NCBI GenBank assembly: GCA_009711825.1
Contig: VEMY01000007.1
Span: 23,899 to 87,898 of the forward strand
Direction: 5' to 3'
Length of the DNA: 64,000 nucleotides
Source: Bacillota bacterium
GTDB taxonomy: Bacteria > Bacillota > Proteinivoracia > UBA4975 > VEMY01
Shown: one piece after another, positions 27,410 to 36,013 of the stretch
Layout: every line of letters begins with the position of its first letter
Position numbering within the stretch: position 1 is the stretch's first letter
Notes under the pieces: model-generated
Database searches by the model: none
What the model saw: only the letters and a program-made list of their open reading frames with translations
Told to the model about the DNA's origin: nothing
Translations under genes and position numbers: made by a program

Positions 27410-28868
27410 AGTTTTGGCCGCTATGGCTGTAGCAGCGCTGACTTTGCTTGCAGTTAATGGTGTCAACATCATGCCCTGGGTTTTGCTGTCGGTGGTTGGA
27501 TTTATTTTTGTTAAACGCTTCGACTTAATGGACAGAATTCAGGGCGGGGTCAGTGTGACCAATAAACCGGTTAACACAAGTCAACCCTCTTTCGACAGCA
27601 TTGGCGGACAAAACTCTGCCAAGCGGGAAGTTATCGAGGCCTTAGAGTTGCTTGTTGCCTCCCATGCCAATAAGCTGGGTGTGCGCCCTTTGGGCGGAAT
27701 TCTGCTAGAAGGTCCGCCGGGAACGGGCAAAACCTTGATGGCTAGGGCAGCTGCAAGCTACACCGATTCGGTATTTGTTTCAGCTGCCGGCAGTGAATTT
27801 ATTGAAATGTACGCCGGTGTTGGAGCAAAACGGGTTCGGCAATTGTTTGCCGATGCCCGAAAACAGGCCAAACAGCAAAAAAAGCAATCGGCGGTTATTT
27901 TTATTGATGAGCTTGATGTAGTCGGTGGCAAGCGGGGGAAGGTTGAAAGCCATCTGGAATATGATCAGACACTGAACCAATTGCTGGTTGAACTGGATGG
28001 GATCGAAGACAATCAGGAGATTAAAATATTTGTGTTGGGTGCTACCAACAGAGCAGATCTCCTGGATGATGCCCTAATGCGTCCCGGTCGCTTTGACCGC
28101 ATTGTCGAAATCGGCATGCCTGACAGCGCCGGACGCCTGGAGATACTCAAAATTCATGCCCAGGACAAGCCTTTGGCCGTTGATGTTGATCTGCAAGAAA
28201 TAGCTCAGCAGACCTACGGCTTTTCCGGCGCCCACTTGGCAAATCTGGTCAACGAAGCAGCGATTAAGGCAATGCGCAAAAAAGCCACCGAAATTACCGC
28301 GGCAGATTTTCTTGAATCCATTGACAAGGTTCAGCTGGGTGAAACCAAAGAGGGGCTTCTCGCTGCCGATGAAAAGAAACGGGTGGCGATTCATGAAACC
28401 GGTCACGCCTTGATTAGTGAATGGTTCTTCCCGGGCTCTGTCTCGGCGGTAACAATTGTTCCACGGGCAAAGACACTGGGGTTTATCCGACAAAAGGATG
28501 ATAAACAACCGACTCTGCAAACCCAGTCATGGCTGGAAAAACAAATTTCTGTATTGCTTGCCGGCGCCGTTGCCGAAGAAATTACCTTTGGCGAGCGAAG
28601 TACTGGCGCAGCCAACGACTTCCAACGTGCCCTATCAATCAGCGAAAACATGATTGGTTGCGGCTTGTCGGAGCTTGGAGTTGTGGACGTAAAAAAACTG
28701 GATCGGTCTAAATTGCAGGCGGCCTGCACAGAAATCATCGAAAGGTGTACTGCCAGGGTTCGCAAGCTGCTGTTGGATAACCGTGACCAATTGAATATAA
28801 TTGCCGCTGACTTAACAGAACGCGAGCGATTAACTGGAGAAGAATTCAGGACTCTGATGCGCCACTGA
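27402..28868 (+). CDS. Short FtsH-type membrane AAA+ zinc metalloprotease
   Basis: 488 aa. Two closely spaced hydrophobic segments occupy residues 1-40; the external domain of about 70 residues that separates them in FtsH is missing. The AAA domain has Walker A GPPGTGKT (104-111), Walker B VIFIDELD and the second region of homology ATNRADLLDDALMRPGRFD. The M41 peptidase domain has HETGH (331-335) and the third zinc ligand Asp406 in TGAANDFQ. All catalytic residues are present, so it should be an active ATP-dependent protease. TTG 27402 sits 8 nt after GGGAGG; the GTG at 27393 overlaps that site. It is a paralog, as the usual ftsH lies near tilS-hpt in Bacillota. Substrate unknown. Confidence 0.88.
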   Translation: MIEVLAAMAVAALTLLAVNGVNIMPWVLLSVVGFIFVKRFDLMDRIQGGVSVTNKPVNTSQPSFDSIGGQNSAKREVIEALELLVASHANKLGVRPLGGILLEGPPGTGKTLMARAAASYTDSVFVSAAGSEFIEMYAGVGAKRVRQLFADARKQAKQQKKQSAVIFIDELDVVGGKRGKVESHLEYDQTLNQLLVELDGIEDNQEIKIFVLGATNRADLLDDALMRPGRFDRIVEIGMPDSAGRLEILKIHAQDKPLAVDVDLQEIAQQTYGFSGAHLANLVNEAAIKAMRKKATEITAADFLESIDKVQLGETKEGLLAADEKKRVAIHETGHALISEWFFPGSVSAVTIVPRAKTLGFIRQKDDKQPTLQTQSWLEKQISVLLAGAVAEEITFGERSTGAANDFQRALSISENMIGCGLSELGVVDVKKLDRSKLQAACTEIIERCTARVRKLLLDNRDQLNIIAADLTERERLTGEEFRTLMRH

Positions 28869-28889
28869 TTTTTATCAGTGGTTTTTCTT
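28862..28889 (+). terminator. Intrinsic terminator after the FtsH-like gene
   Basis: Perfect 8-bp stem CCACTGAT (28862-28869) with ATCAGTGG (28874-28881), TTTT loop, then TTTTTCTTT. It overlaps the stop codon. Confidence 0.75.
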
Positions 28890-28937
28890 TATTTCTGGAA
28901 ATGCGTACAGTACAATAGAAACAGGGAAGTGATAATA

Positions 28938-29582
28938 ATGCCCTTGCTCTATGGGATAACACCGCAAACAATTAGCAAGTTGCTACCGGAGGCGGAGGTT
29001 ATTGTTGATCCTGCGGGTGTCAGGTTAAAATTGCCTAACGATAAAAATCAGCTTCGTTCCTGGTGGCGGACGCTCTATCCCCACTGGCAGATGGGGGACG
29101 CGGACAATTTCACGCTTGTCCGCTATCTGCTGAAACATAAACTAAGTCTGGCTACAGTCGAGTCATGCACCGGCGGGCTGATAGCAAGTTTAATTACCGA
29201 TGTGCCGGGCGCCAGCGCGATTTTTAGTGCCGGGTTATGCACCTACTCCGCCGCGGCCAAGGTGGAATATCTCCGGCTAAACCCTGCGGATATTCCAGCC
29301 GGAGCAGTATCACAAGACCTGACTATTAACATGGCGGTCCGAGTCCGTCAGCGGTCGCGGACCAGTTTGGGATTAGCAACAACTGGCGTTCTGGGTCCTC
29401 AGAGTCCGGCGCCCGGCTTGAACCCAGGTCTGGTTTATATTGCCCTCAGTAGTAATGAGCATCAAGTCTGCCGCAGGTTTAATTTCACCGGTAACAGGGA
29501 AACCATAAAACAACTGGCAGCTCGGGCAGCGTTGAACTTTTTATTTACATTTTCTGTGAGGTGGACTCAATGGCAAAATTGA
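28938..29582 (+). CDS. pncC: CinA C-terminal-domain protein (PncC-like nicotinamide-nucleotide amidase)
   Basis: PncC-type enzymes convert NMN to NaMN plus ammonia. The 214-aa protein consists of a short N-terminal stretch (about 60 residues) and one CinA-C domain: LSLATVESCTGGLIASLITDVPGAS, then FSAGLCTYSAAAK and GLATTGVLGPQSPAPGLNPG. The N-terminal MoCF-like half of full-length CinA (about 410 aa in B. subtilis) is absent; the first 60 residues resemble the linker that would precede the amidase. ATG 28938 has a weak site (AGGGAAG); the frame upstream crosses a terminator. Location before recA is where cinA lies in B. subtilis. Confidence 0.82.
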   Translation: MPLLYGITPQTISKLLPEAEVIVDPAGVRLKLPNDKNQLRSWWRTLYPHWQMGDADNFTLVRYLLKHKLSLATVESCTGGLIASLITDVPGASAIFSAGLCTYSAAAKVEYLRLNPADIPAGAVSQDLTINMAVRVRQRSRTSLGLATTGVLGPQSPAPGLNPGLVYIALSSNEHQVCRRFNFTGNRETIKQLAARAALNFLFTFSVRWTQWQN

Positions 29583-31027
29583 CACCGATTATTAAAATTG
29601 CCCTGGTGGGAATTCTCGGTGCCTTACTGCTTGTATCGGTGCTTTCTCGGCAGGATGCAACTGTATATGCTTTTGATTTTGTGCTCAGCATCCAGATTTT
29701 CGATAAGGGCTATACTGTTGTCGACTTGCCGCCTTTGGGGACTGTTCGCGCGCAGACGCATCAGCTTCCATTAATGTTCAGATTGAGTTTGAGTAATATT
29801 AATATGCAGCGGCTTGAGGAGATGGTGGCCGGTCAACATCCGGAGATTTTGTTTGACCAGGTCCAAGAAACATTGCGCACTCAAGTTATGCAGTTTTTGC
29901 TGCGGGTGCTGGCAATCGCTTTTATTGGTGGCTTTGGCGCCGGGTATGTGTATTCTCGCAATCTAAAAAAATCTGCCCAGGCAGGATTAATTGGGCTGCT
30001 TTTGTTCACAGTTCTAATTGGCTCGGCCCTGTACACATATGATGAAAATGCCTTCATCGCACCGGAGTTCGAGGGGGTGATTGAGGCCGCTCCCTGGTTG
30101 CTGGGTGTTGCAGAAGAAGCGTTGGCAGCGGTGGAAGACATCGATGTTACTATGCAGGTAATCACCTCCAATCTTTACATGCTCTTTGAGTCCTTGAACT
30201 TTCTGCGGCCCCTGGGCACTATTGACGGAGACTTAAAAATTCTACATGTCTCAGATATCCATAACAATCTAATCAGTGTTGCCCTGATTGAACAAATGCT
30301 GGTTTCGTTTGATGTCGACTTGATTATTGATACCGGCGATATAACCGATTATGGCACTCCGTTGGAAGCAGAATTGTTAAGGGCGATTAACAATGTAGGG
30401 ATTCCCTATGTATTTGTGCCCGGCAACCACGATTCCCCGGCGGTGATATCCAGCTTTGGGCGTCTGGAAAATGTATATGTCCTCAATGAAGACTTGCTGT
30501 ATCTAGAGGAGCTTGATTTGTTGATTGCTGGGATTGCCGATCCGTCAGCAGCTGACACGGCAATGGCGGTGCGTCCTCATGAGGAGTACTTGCATGCGGC
30601 AGAACGGTTGCGGGAATTAGTTGAAGAGGCGGAGCGGCCGCCGGATATTATTGCCGCTCATCATGCTTGGATAGTAAATGAGTTTACCGACTTGCCCTCA
30701 CTGCTGCTCCATGGTCACAGCCATCGCTCAGATATCGAGGTTGCGGGAGAGACATTCCTTATCGATGCTGGTTCCACAGGTGGTGCCGGAATCCGTGGTT
30801 TGATGACCCGGGAGGAAATGCCATACAGCATGGTCCTGCTTCACATGAACAGGTATAATGAACGTTGGCGTCCGGTTGCTGGCGATATCGTCCGGGTTAA
30901 CAACCTAAATGCCGGCTTCACCCTTGAACGCCACCTGCTGCGGCCCATACTTCCGGAAATCCTTCAGGAAGAACAAGAGGAGACGCCGGAACAACCGGAT
31001 GTAGAACTAGGCGATGAGGAGGAGTGA
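29570..31027 (+). CDS. Membrane-anchored calcineurin-like metallophosphoesterase
   Basis: 485 aa. Membrane segments lie near residues 8-24 and 105-125, with a third at about 138-155. The C-terminal phosphoesterase domain begins near residue 222 and has every metal motif in order: ILHVSDIHNN, DLIIDTGDITD, VPGNHDSP, IIAAHH and LLHGHSHRSD. The tail is acidic. The substrate is unknown; phosphodiesters or lipid headgroups are possible. It overlaps pncC by 13 nt and is followed by thpR after 1 nt. ATG 29570 follows GAGGTGG; the GTG at 29561 lies inside that site. Confidence 0.85.
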   Translation: MAKLTPIIKIALVGILGALLLVSVLSRQDATVYAFDFVLSIQIFDKGYTVVDLPPLGTVRAQTHQLPLMFRLSLSNINMQRLEEMVAGQHPEILFDQVQETLRTQVMQFLLRVLAIAFIGGFGAGYVYSRNLKKSAQAGLIGLLLFTVLIGSALYTYDENAFIAPEFEGVIEAAPWLLGVAEEALAAVEDIDVTMQVITSNLYMLFESLNFLRPLGTIDGDLKILHVSDIHNNLISVALIEQMLVSFDVDLIIDTGDITDYGTPLEAELLRAINNVGIPYVFVPGNHDSPAVISSFGRLENVYVLNEDLLYLEELDLLIAGIADPSAADTAMAVRPHEEYLHAAERLRELVEEAERPPDIIAAHHAWIVNEFTDLPSLLLHGHSHRSDIEVAGETFLIDAGSTGGAGIRGLMTREEMPYSMVLLHMNRYNERWRPVAGDIVRVNNLNAGFTLERHLLRPILPEILQEEQEETPEQPDVELGDEEE

Positions 31028-31028
31028 G

Positions 31029-31568
31029 ATGCGCATATTTTTTGCGATTTCCATTCCTGAGACCTGCCAGCGGAGGATAGCTGCCGCCAGGAAAGATATC
31101 AAACTAAATGCCATGCCCCGCTGGGTGCCAGCGGAAAATTATCATCTGACCTTGCATTTTATTGACGATACGACCCCGGCAGAAGCAGAGAAACTGAAAG
31201 CCCATGCGACAGCAGTGGCAACCAAAGTGCCCGCCTTTACCTGTGTTGTAGGGGGATGGGGTTGTTTCCCAAATTCAAGGCGGCCAAGAGTGCTATATGC
31301 GGATATTCACAAGGGTCGTGAGGAAATTATCACCTTATCACGACTGCTTCAGGTAGGCGGTGGTAAGCAACAAGAACAGCTCACTCCCCACCTGACTGTT
31401 GCCAGGTCCGGGGAATCCGCCACCGTTGAACTGTCCCGGCAAGCGACGCTGCTAGCGGAATTTACTGTTGACCGGTTCGTCCTTTATGCCAGTGAACTGA
31501 CCCCGACGGGAGCACGATACACTGTTCTGGAAGATTATGCGCTTGCAGGTATTGCCAAAAGCGAATAG
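31029..31568 (+). CDS. thpR: RNA 2',3'-cyclic phosphodiesterase (ThpR)
   Basis: 2H-family phosphoesterase acting on RNA 2',3'-cyclic phosphates, earlier called 2'-5' RNA ligase. 179 aa, both HxTx motifs present: YHLTLHFI near residue 39 and PHLTVARS near residue 121. The opening MRIFFAISIPE is typical. ATG 31029 sits after GAGGAGGAG; the frame to 31014 is inside the site. The stop codon lies in the recA promoter region. Confidence 0.9.
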   Translation: MRIFFAISIPETCQRRIAAARKDIKLNAMPRWVPAENYHLTLHFIDDTTPAEAEKLKAHATAVATKVPAFTCVVGGWGCFPNSRRPRVLYADIHKGREEIITLSRLLQVGGGKQQEQLTPHLTVARSGESATVELSRQATLLAEFTVDRFVLYASELTPTGARYTVLEDYALAGIAKSE

Positions 31569-31580
31569 ATGTTCTATAAT
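31552..31580 (+). promoter_or_regulatory. SigA-type promoter of recA
   Basis: -35 TTGCCA (31552-31557), 17-nt spacer, -10 TATAAT (31575-31580), 24 nt upstream of the recA ATG. It lies inside the end of thpR, so recA can be expressed apart from the operon. Confidence 0.65.
31562..31575. promoter_or_regulatory. LexA (DinR) SOS box over the recA promoter
   Basis: CGAATAGATGTTCT fits the Gram-positive LexA box CGAAC-N4-GTTCG with one change in each half-site. It fills the spacer between the -35 and -10 hexamers of the recA promoter, where LexA binding would block RNA polymerase. No other copy was noticed in the window. Confidence 0.7.
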
Positions 31581-31604
31581 GTACCAAAATTACAGGGGGT
31601 AATT

Positions 31605-32615
31605 ATGGACAAGCAAAAGGCGTTGGATATGGCCGTTCAACAAATAGAGCGACAGTTTGGCAAAGGGTCAATTATGAAATTGGGCGAAAATGCCGCCCTC
31701 AATGTTTCTGTGATTTCCAGTGGTTGTCTAGCTCTGGATATTGCCCTGGGAACAGGCGGTTTTCCCCGAGGCAGGGTAGTGGAAATTTTCGGACCCGAGT
31801 CATCGGGCAAAACAACAGTTGCGCTGCATGTGGTTGCAGAAGCACAACGCATGGGGGGCACCGCGGCATTTGTCGATGCTGAACATGCATTAGATCCCGC
31901 CTATGCCCGTAAGCTGGGAGTTAATTTGGACGACCTCTATGTTTCACAACCAGATACCGGCGAACAGGCTCTGGAAATAGCAGAAGCCCTGGTGCGCAGC
32001 GGCGCTGTGGACGTGGTGGTGGTGGACTCGGTTGCAGCACTTGTTCCCAAAGCGGAAATTGAAGGAGAAATGGGCGATTCCCACGTGGGACTGCAGGCAC
32101 GTCTAATGTCTCAGGCACTGCGAAAACTGTCTGGCGCCATCAGCAAATCAAAAACCACGGCTATCTTTATCAACCAAATTCGGGAGAAAGTTGGCGTAAT
32201 GTTTGGTAATCCGGAAGTGACCCCTGGGGGACGGGCCTTAAAGTTTTATGCTTCCGTGCGCCTGGATGTGCGACGTATCGAATCATTGAAGCGCGGTAAT
32301 GATGTTGTCGGCAACAGAACTCGAGTAAAGGTTGTCAAGAATAAAGTGGCGCCACCGTTTCGTTTGGCTGAGTTTGACATTATGTACGGCGAGGGCATTT
32401 CCCGTGAAGGTTCAATTTTAGATTTAGCGGCTGATTTGGACATTGTCAGCAAGAGCGGCGCTTGGTATTCGCTGGATGCAGAGAGACTGGGGCAGGGAAG
32501 GGAAAACGCCAAACAGTTTTTGGTGGAAAATCCGGAAATTACCCAGCAAATCGAAGAACGGGTCCGCAGTCATTACGGCCTTGTCAGTGAGCCGGCGCCA
32601 GATACCGGAGAATAA
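31605..32615 (+). CDS. recA: Recombinase RecA
   Basis: Forms filaments on single-stranded DNA, drives strand exchange and triggers LexA self-cleavage. 336 aa: [20 protein letters not shown] at the N-terminus, Walker A GPESSGKT (63-70), [12 protein letters not shown], the L2-loop region with [17 protein letters not shown], and [17 protein letters not shown] 31605 follows ACAGGGGG; the frame start at 31569 lies over the promoter. The C-terminal acidic tail is short. recX follows after 2 nt. Confidence 0.98.
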   Translation: MDKQKALDMAVQQIERQFGKGSIMKLGENAALNVSVISSGCLALDIALGTGGFPRGRVVEIFGPESSGKTTVALHVVAEAQRMGGTAAFVDAEHALDPAYARKLGVNLDDLYVSQPDTGEQALEIAEALVRSGAVDVVVVDSVAALVPKAEIEGEMGDSHVGLQARLMSQALRKLSGAISKSKTTAIFINQIREKVGVMFGNPEVTPGGRALKFYASVRLDVRRIESLKRGNDVVGNRTRVKVVKNKVAPPFRLAEFDIMYGEGISREGSILDLAADLDIVSKSGAWYSLDAERLGQGRENAKQFLVENPEITQQIEERVRSHYGLVSEPAPDTGE

Positions 32616-32617
32616 TT

Positions 32618-33049
32618 GTGAATGCTGTTTCCAGGGCATTAAATTATCTTGCCCGCCGTTCCCGAACTGAGCAAGAAATAAGAACCTACCTTAAGGATAA
32701 AGGCCATCATGAGGCTGAAATCAATCAATGTATCGAAAAGCTAAAGCACTATCAGTATCTTGATGATCACCGAACTGCCCGGGAGTTTGTCGCATACCGC
32801 GAGCGTTCCAAACCAATGGGGCGGTTCCGGCTTAAGCGGGAATTGCAGAGTCGGGGAGTGACTCAAGCAATCATTGAAGAAGTGTTGGCGGAGTTTGACG
32901 GTGAAAAAGAGCTTGCACTGGCCCGCCAAGCGATTGCAAACAAGAATTTCACTTCCCAGCAAAAATTAACCAGGTACTTGCTCTATCGGGGTTTTTCTTA
33001 TGAACAAGCTGCCAAAATCTGGCGGGACGAATTTGCTAGAAATGATTAA
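32618..33049 (+). CDS. recX: Regulatory protein RecX
   Basis: Modulates RecA by destabilising or capping its filaments. The 143-aa protein has the family's three-helix repeats: ALNYLARRSRTEQEIRTYL, YLDDHRTAREFVAYRERSKPMG and LTRYLLYRGFSYEQAAKIW. Most Bacillota RecX proteins are longer; this is the compact three-repeat form. GTG start with GGAG 8 nt upstream. Direct linkage to recA supports the call. Confidence 0.9.
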   Translation: MNAVSRALNYLARRSRTEQEIRTYLKDKGHHEAEINQCIEKLKHYQYLDDHRTAREFVAYRERSKPMGRFRLKRELQSRGVTQAIIEEVLAEFDGEKELALARQAIANKNFTSQQKLTRYLLYRGFSYEQAAKIWRDEFARND

Positions 33050-33051
33050 AC

Positions 33052-33080
33052 TTGACATAAGGGGTAGAAAAGTTTAAAAT
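33052..33080 (+). promoter_or_regulatory. SigA-type promoter for rny
   Basis: Perfect -35 TTGACA (33052-33057), 17-nt spacer, -10 TAAAAT (33075-33080). It lies 158 nt before the rny start, leaving a leader of about 150 nt that ends in a terminator-like hairpin. Confidence 0.65.
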
Positions 33081-33188
33081 TATAGATGGCTAATTTTACA
33101 AAAACCATTTTTGTTTTTCTTTTCAGCCCCTAAGGCTTTTACTATATAAAATATATTGGATAAATTGGATATTCCTTTTATATTTTAT

Positions 33189-33214
33189 AAGCCAGGGGCA
33201 CTTGGCTTATTTTT
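33189..33214 (+). terminator. Terminator-like hairpin in the rny leader, candidate attenuator
   Basis: Stem AAGCCAGG (33189-33196) with CTTGGCTT (33201-33208), one G-U pair, GGCA loop, then ATTTTT. It ends 10 nt before the GGGAGG ribosome binding site of rny. A second small hairpin (AGCC/GGCT near 33124-33135) precedes it. Confidence 0.5.
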
Positions 33215-33237
33215 ATTCCCGCTGGGAGGTGATGGAT

Positions 33238-34779
33238 TTGGATACACCAACATGGATTATGTTGGTTTTGGCAAGTTCGGCCCTGGCGATTTTCATTGGG
33301 TATTTTATACGCAAATATATTGCAGAAGCGAAAATTGCCTCTGCGGAAGAAGCGGCAAAAAATATCATCAATGATTCAATCAAGGAAGCCGATGCCAAAA
33401 AACGCGAAGTAATACTCGAAGCGAAAGAGGAAGTTCATAAGTTACGGACAGAATTTGACAATGAAATCAAAGAACGGCGTCAGGAACAGCAGAGAATTGA
33501 CAAGCGCCTGACCCAAAAAGAAGAATCACTGGATCGTAAGATTGAGAACATCGAGCGCAAAGAAGAGTTTATTCAGAAAAAAGAGAACGAGATCAAGAGT
33601 CTAGAGCAAAAGGTACAGAATCTCCATCAGCAGCAAGTGCAGGAATTAGAACGTCTCTCCGGGTTGTCATCGGGAGAAGCTCGGGAACTGTTGCTGCAGA
33701 ACGTCGAAAAAGAAATTCGGCATGAAACTGCCCAATTGATTAAAGACATTGAGACTCAAGCCAAGACCGAGTCGGAAAAACGTGCCCGAGAAATTGTGTC
33801 CCAGGCTGTTCAGCGTTGCGCTGCTGACCACGTGGCAGAGACCACTGTGTCGGTGGTTAATCTCCCCAACGACGAAATGAAGGGCAGGATTATCGGTCGC
33901 GAGGGTCGGAATATCCGTGCACTTGAAACCCTGACCGGGATTGACCTGATCATCGATGACACACCCGAGGCGGTTATTGTATCTGGATTTGATCCTGTCC
34001 GGAGGGAAGTTGCGCGGATTGCCCTGGAAAAACTGATTTCCGATGGCAGGATTCATCCTGGTAGGATTGAAGAGATGGTCAACCGCGCACAGAAAGAAGT
34101 GGAAAATCAAATTCGTGAAGAAGGGGAACAGGCCACCTTCGACAGTGGTGTTCACGGCCTTCATCCCGAACTGGTTAAGTTGCTGGGACGGCTTAAGTTC
34201 CGTACAAGTTATGGACAAAATGTGCTCAAACATTCCTTGGAAGTTTGTCATTTAGCCGGTATCATGGCAGCAGAACTTGGTGCGGACATAAAGCTGGCTA
34301 AACGTGCCGGATTGCTTCACGACATTGGTAAAGCAGTAGACCATGAAATGGAAGGCCCCCATGTTGCGATTGGCGCAGAACTGGCCCGCAAATACAGGGA
34401 AACCCCGGAAGTTATTCATGGAATCGCTGCCCACCATGGCGATGAAGAAGCCCAAACTATTGAGGCAGTGCTAGTGCAAGCTGCCGACGCCATCTCCGCT
34501 GCCCGGCCTGGCGCCCGTAGAGAAACGCTTGAATCTTATATTAAGCGTCTTGAAAAGCTGGAAACTATTGCCGAGTCTTTCGATGGTGTCGATAAGTCTT
34601 ACGCAATTCAGGCAGGACGTGAAATCCGAATACTCGTCAAGCCCGATCGAATTGATGATGTGCTCGCCACCCAAATGGCCAGAGACATTGTCAAGCGCAT
34701 AGAAGGCGAGTTAGACTATCCTGGTCAGATAAAAGTTACAGTAATTCGCGAGACAAGAGCAGTGGAATACGCCAGGTAA
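33238..34779 (+). CDS. rny: Ribonuclease Y
   Basis: Membrane-bound endoribonuclease that starts decay of many mRNAs. 513 aa from TTG 33238, which lies 8 nt after GGGAGG; ATG 33232 is too close to that site. Layout: one N-terminal membrane segment (about residues 5-22), a long charged coiled coil (about 40-190), a KH domain ([15 protein letters not shown], from about 217), then an HD domain with catalytic His361-Asp362 in [12 protein letters not shown]. Followed by ymdB and spoVS, the B. subtilis order. Confidence 0.96.
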   Translation: MDTPTWIMLVLASSALAIFIGYFIRKYIAEAKIASAEEAAKNIINDSIKEADAKKREVILEAKEEVHKLRTEFDNEIKERRQEQQRIDKRLTQKEESLDRKIENIERKEEFIQKKENEIKSLEQKVQNLHQQQVQELERLSGLSSGEARELLLQNVEKEIRHETAQLIKDIETQAKTESEKRAREIVSQAVQRCAADHVAETTVSVVNLPNDEMKGRIIGREGRNIRALETLTGIDLIIDDTPEAVIVSGFDPVRREVARIALEKLISDGRIHPGRIEEMVNRAQKEVENQIREEGEQATFDSGVHGLHPELVKLLGRLKFRTSYGQNVLKHSLEVCHLAGIMAAELGADIKLAKRAGLLHDIGKAVDHEMEGPHVAIGAELARKYRETPEVIHGIAAHHGDEEAQTIEAVLVQAADAISAARPGARRETLESYIKRLEKLETIAESFDGVDKSYAIQAGREIRILVKPDRIDDVLATQMARDIVKRIEGELDYPGQIKVTVIRETRAVEYAR

Positions 34780-34804
34780 CCCTCCGGGGTTTACCTGGTT
34801 TTTA
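34772..34804 (+). terminator. Intrinsic terminator after rny
   Basis: Stem CCAGGTAACCC (34772-34782) with GGGTTTACCTGG (34787-34798), one bulged T, followed by TTTTTATT. It overlaps the rny stop codon and precedes ymdB by 16 nt, so read-through is possible. Confidence 0.65.
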
Positions 34805-34820
34805 TTAGGAGGAACAAACC

Positions 34821-35576
34821 ATGAAGATATTGTTTATTGGTGATATCGTCGGAAAAAGCGGACGGGATGCACTTGCCAGCTACCTCCCTGAGCTGAGAAA
34901 AGATCATCACTGGGACCTGTGTATCGCCAATGGCGAAAACGCTGCTGGCGGCAAAGGATTAACCGAGTCGGTTGCCCATGATCTCTTGGATCTGGGGATT
35001 GATATAATGACGATGGGTAATCACACGTGGGATAATAAGGAGATTTTTAGTTTCATTGATTCCGCTCCCTGGTTGATTCGTCCCTGCAATTACCCTGTTG
35101 GCACTCCCGGCCAAGGTTGGATCGTCAAAGAGGTTTCCGGTAAACGGGTAGGTGTAATCAATGTGGCCGGTCAGGTGTTCATGAATCCCCTGGACTGTCC
35201 ATTTACGGCGATGGACCGAGTGCTGGCGGAAATGGATGTATGCGACTATTATCTGGTGGATATGCATGCCGAAGCCACATCGGAAAAGCTGGCCCTGGCT
35301 TATTACCTGGATGGTCGGGTGGGAGCTGTTCTAGGCACCCATACCCATATCCAAACCGCCGATGAACGTGTTTTGCCCAATGGCACAGTCTACATAACCG
35401 ATGTAGGCATGACGGGAGCGCTTATTTCTGTATTGGGCATGGAAGTAACACCGGTGGTGGAACGTTTTACAACAAAACTGCCCCGTCGTTTCAAGGCAGC
35501 TTCCGGTCCTGGAATGGTCAACGCTGTCTGGCTTGATTTGGATGCTCAGCGTATTATCAGGCTGCAGCGACCATAA
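34821..35576 (+). CDS. ymdB: YmdB-family metallophosphoesterase
   Basis: Cytoplasmic calcineurin-like phosphodiesterase of the TIGR00282/YmdB family, 251 aa. In B. subtilis YmdB influences RNase Y-dependent RNA levels, biofilm and motility choices. Motifs: ILFIGDIVGKSGRDAL at the N-terminus, CIANGENAAGG, MGNHTWDN and the late GTHTHIQTADERVLP. Start with AGGAGG 8 nt upstream. Lies directly downstream of rny. Confidence 0.93.
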   Translation: MKILFIGDIVGKSGRDALASYLPELRKDHHWDLCIANGENAAGGKGLTESVAHDLLDLGIDIMTMGNHTWDNKEIFSFIDSAPWLIRPCNYPVGTPGQGWIVKEVSGKRVGVINVAGQVFMNPLDCPFTAMDRVLAEMDVCDYYLVDMHAEATSEKLALAYYLDGRVGAVLGTHTHIQTADERVLPNGTVYITDVGMTGALISVLGMEVTPVVERFTTKLPRRFKAASGPGMVNAVWLDLDAQRIIRLQRP

Positions 35577-35593
35577 GAAAAACTGCTGTAAAA

Positions 35594-35620
35594 AAAGGAA
35601 TTTTTTTCTCTCTGACGAAT
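35594..35620 (+). promoter_or_regulatory. Sigma-H-type promoter of spoVS
   Basis: -35 AAAGGAATT (35594-35602) fits RnAGGAWWW and -10 GACGAAT (35614-35620) fits RnnGAAT, with an 11-nt gap; every constrained position matches. spoVS is transcribed by sigma-H in B. subtilis. The element lies 48 nt before the spoVS start. Confidence 0.6.
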
Positions 35621-35667
35621 ATATCATACTATAGGTACTCAATTCTGGTAGAGGGGGTCTTTTTTAC

Positions 35668-35928
35668 GTGGAAATATTGAAAGTATCAGCAAAGTCCAAT
35701 CCAAATTCTGTTGCTGGCGCCCTGGCTGGTGTTCTCCGTGAGCGGGGCGGCGCTGAAATGCAAGCAATCGGAGCCGGTGCTCTGAACCAGGCCGTCAAGG
35801 CCGTGGCCATCGCACGTGGATTCGTAGCTCCCAGTGGTGTCGATCTCATTTGCATCCCCGCATTTACAGACATTCAAATCGATGGTGAAGAGCGGACAGC
35901 GATTAAGTTGATTGTTGAGCCGCGTTAA
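35668..35928 (+). CDS. spoVS: Stage V sporulation protein S
   Basis: Small Alba-like protein needed for late sporulation and affecting septation. 86 aa, nearly invariant in spore formers: LKVSAKSNPNSVAGALAGVL, then AIGAGALNQAVKAVAIARGF and IDGEERTAIKLIVEPR. GTG start, 10 nt after AGAGGGGG. It has its own promoter and terminator. Confidence 0.97.
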   Translation: MEILKVSAKSNPNSVAGALAGVLRERGGAEMQAIGAGALNQAVKAVAIARGFVAPSGVDLICIPAFTDIQIDGEERTAIKLIVEPR

Positions 35929-35953
35929 ACCGCACTCATAATATTTATCCATT

Positions 35954-35985
35954 AACCTGTTTATGCAGATAAACAGGTTTTCTTT
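35954..35985 (+). terminator. Intrinsic terminator after spoVS
   Basis: Perfect 10-bp stem AACCTGTTTA (35954-35963) with TAAACAGGTT (35970-35979), followed by TTCTTTTG. Confidence 0.75.
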
Positions 35986-36013
35986 TGTTTAAACTATTGG
36001 GGGAGGAAACATA

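Noticed and set aside
33667..34251. 194-aa minus-strand frame inside rny
   Set aside because: It lies opposite the KH/HD coding region of RNase Y and shows no family motif or ribosome binding site.
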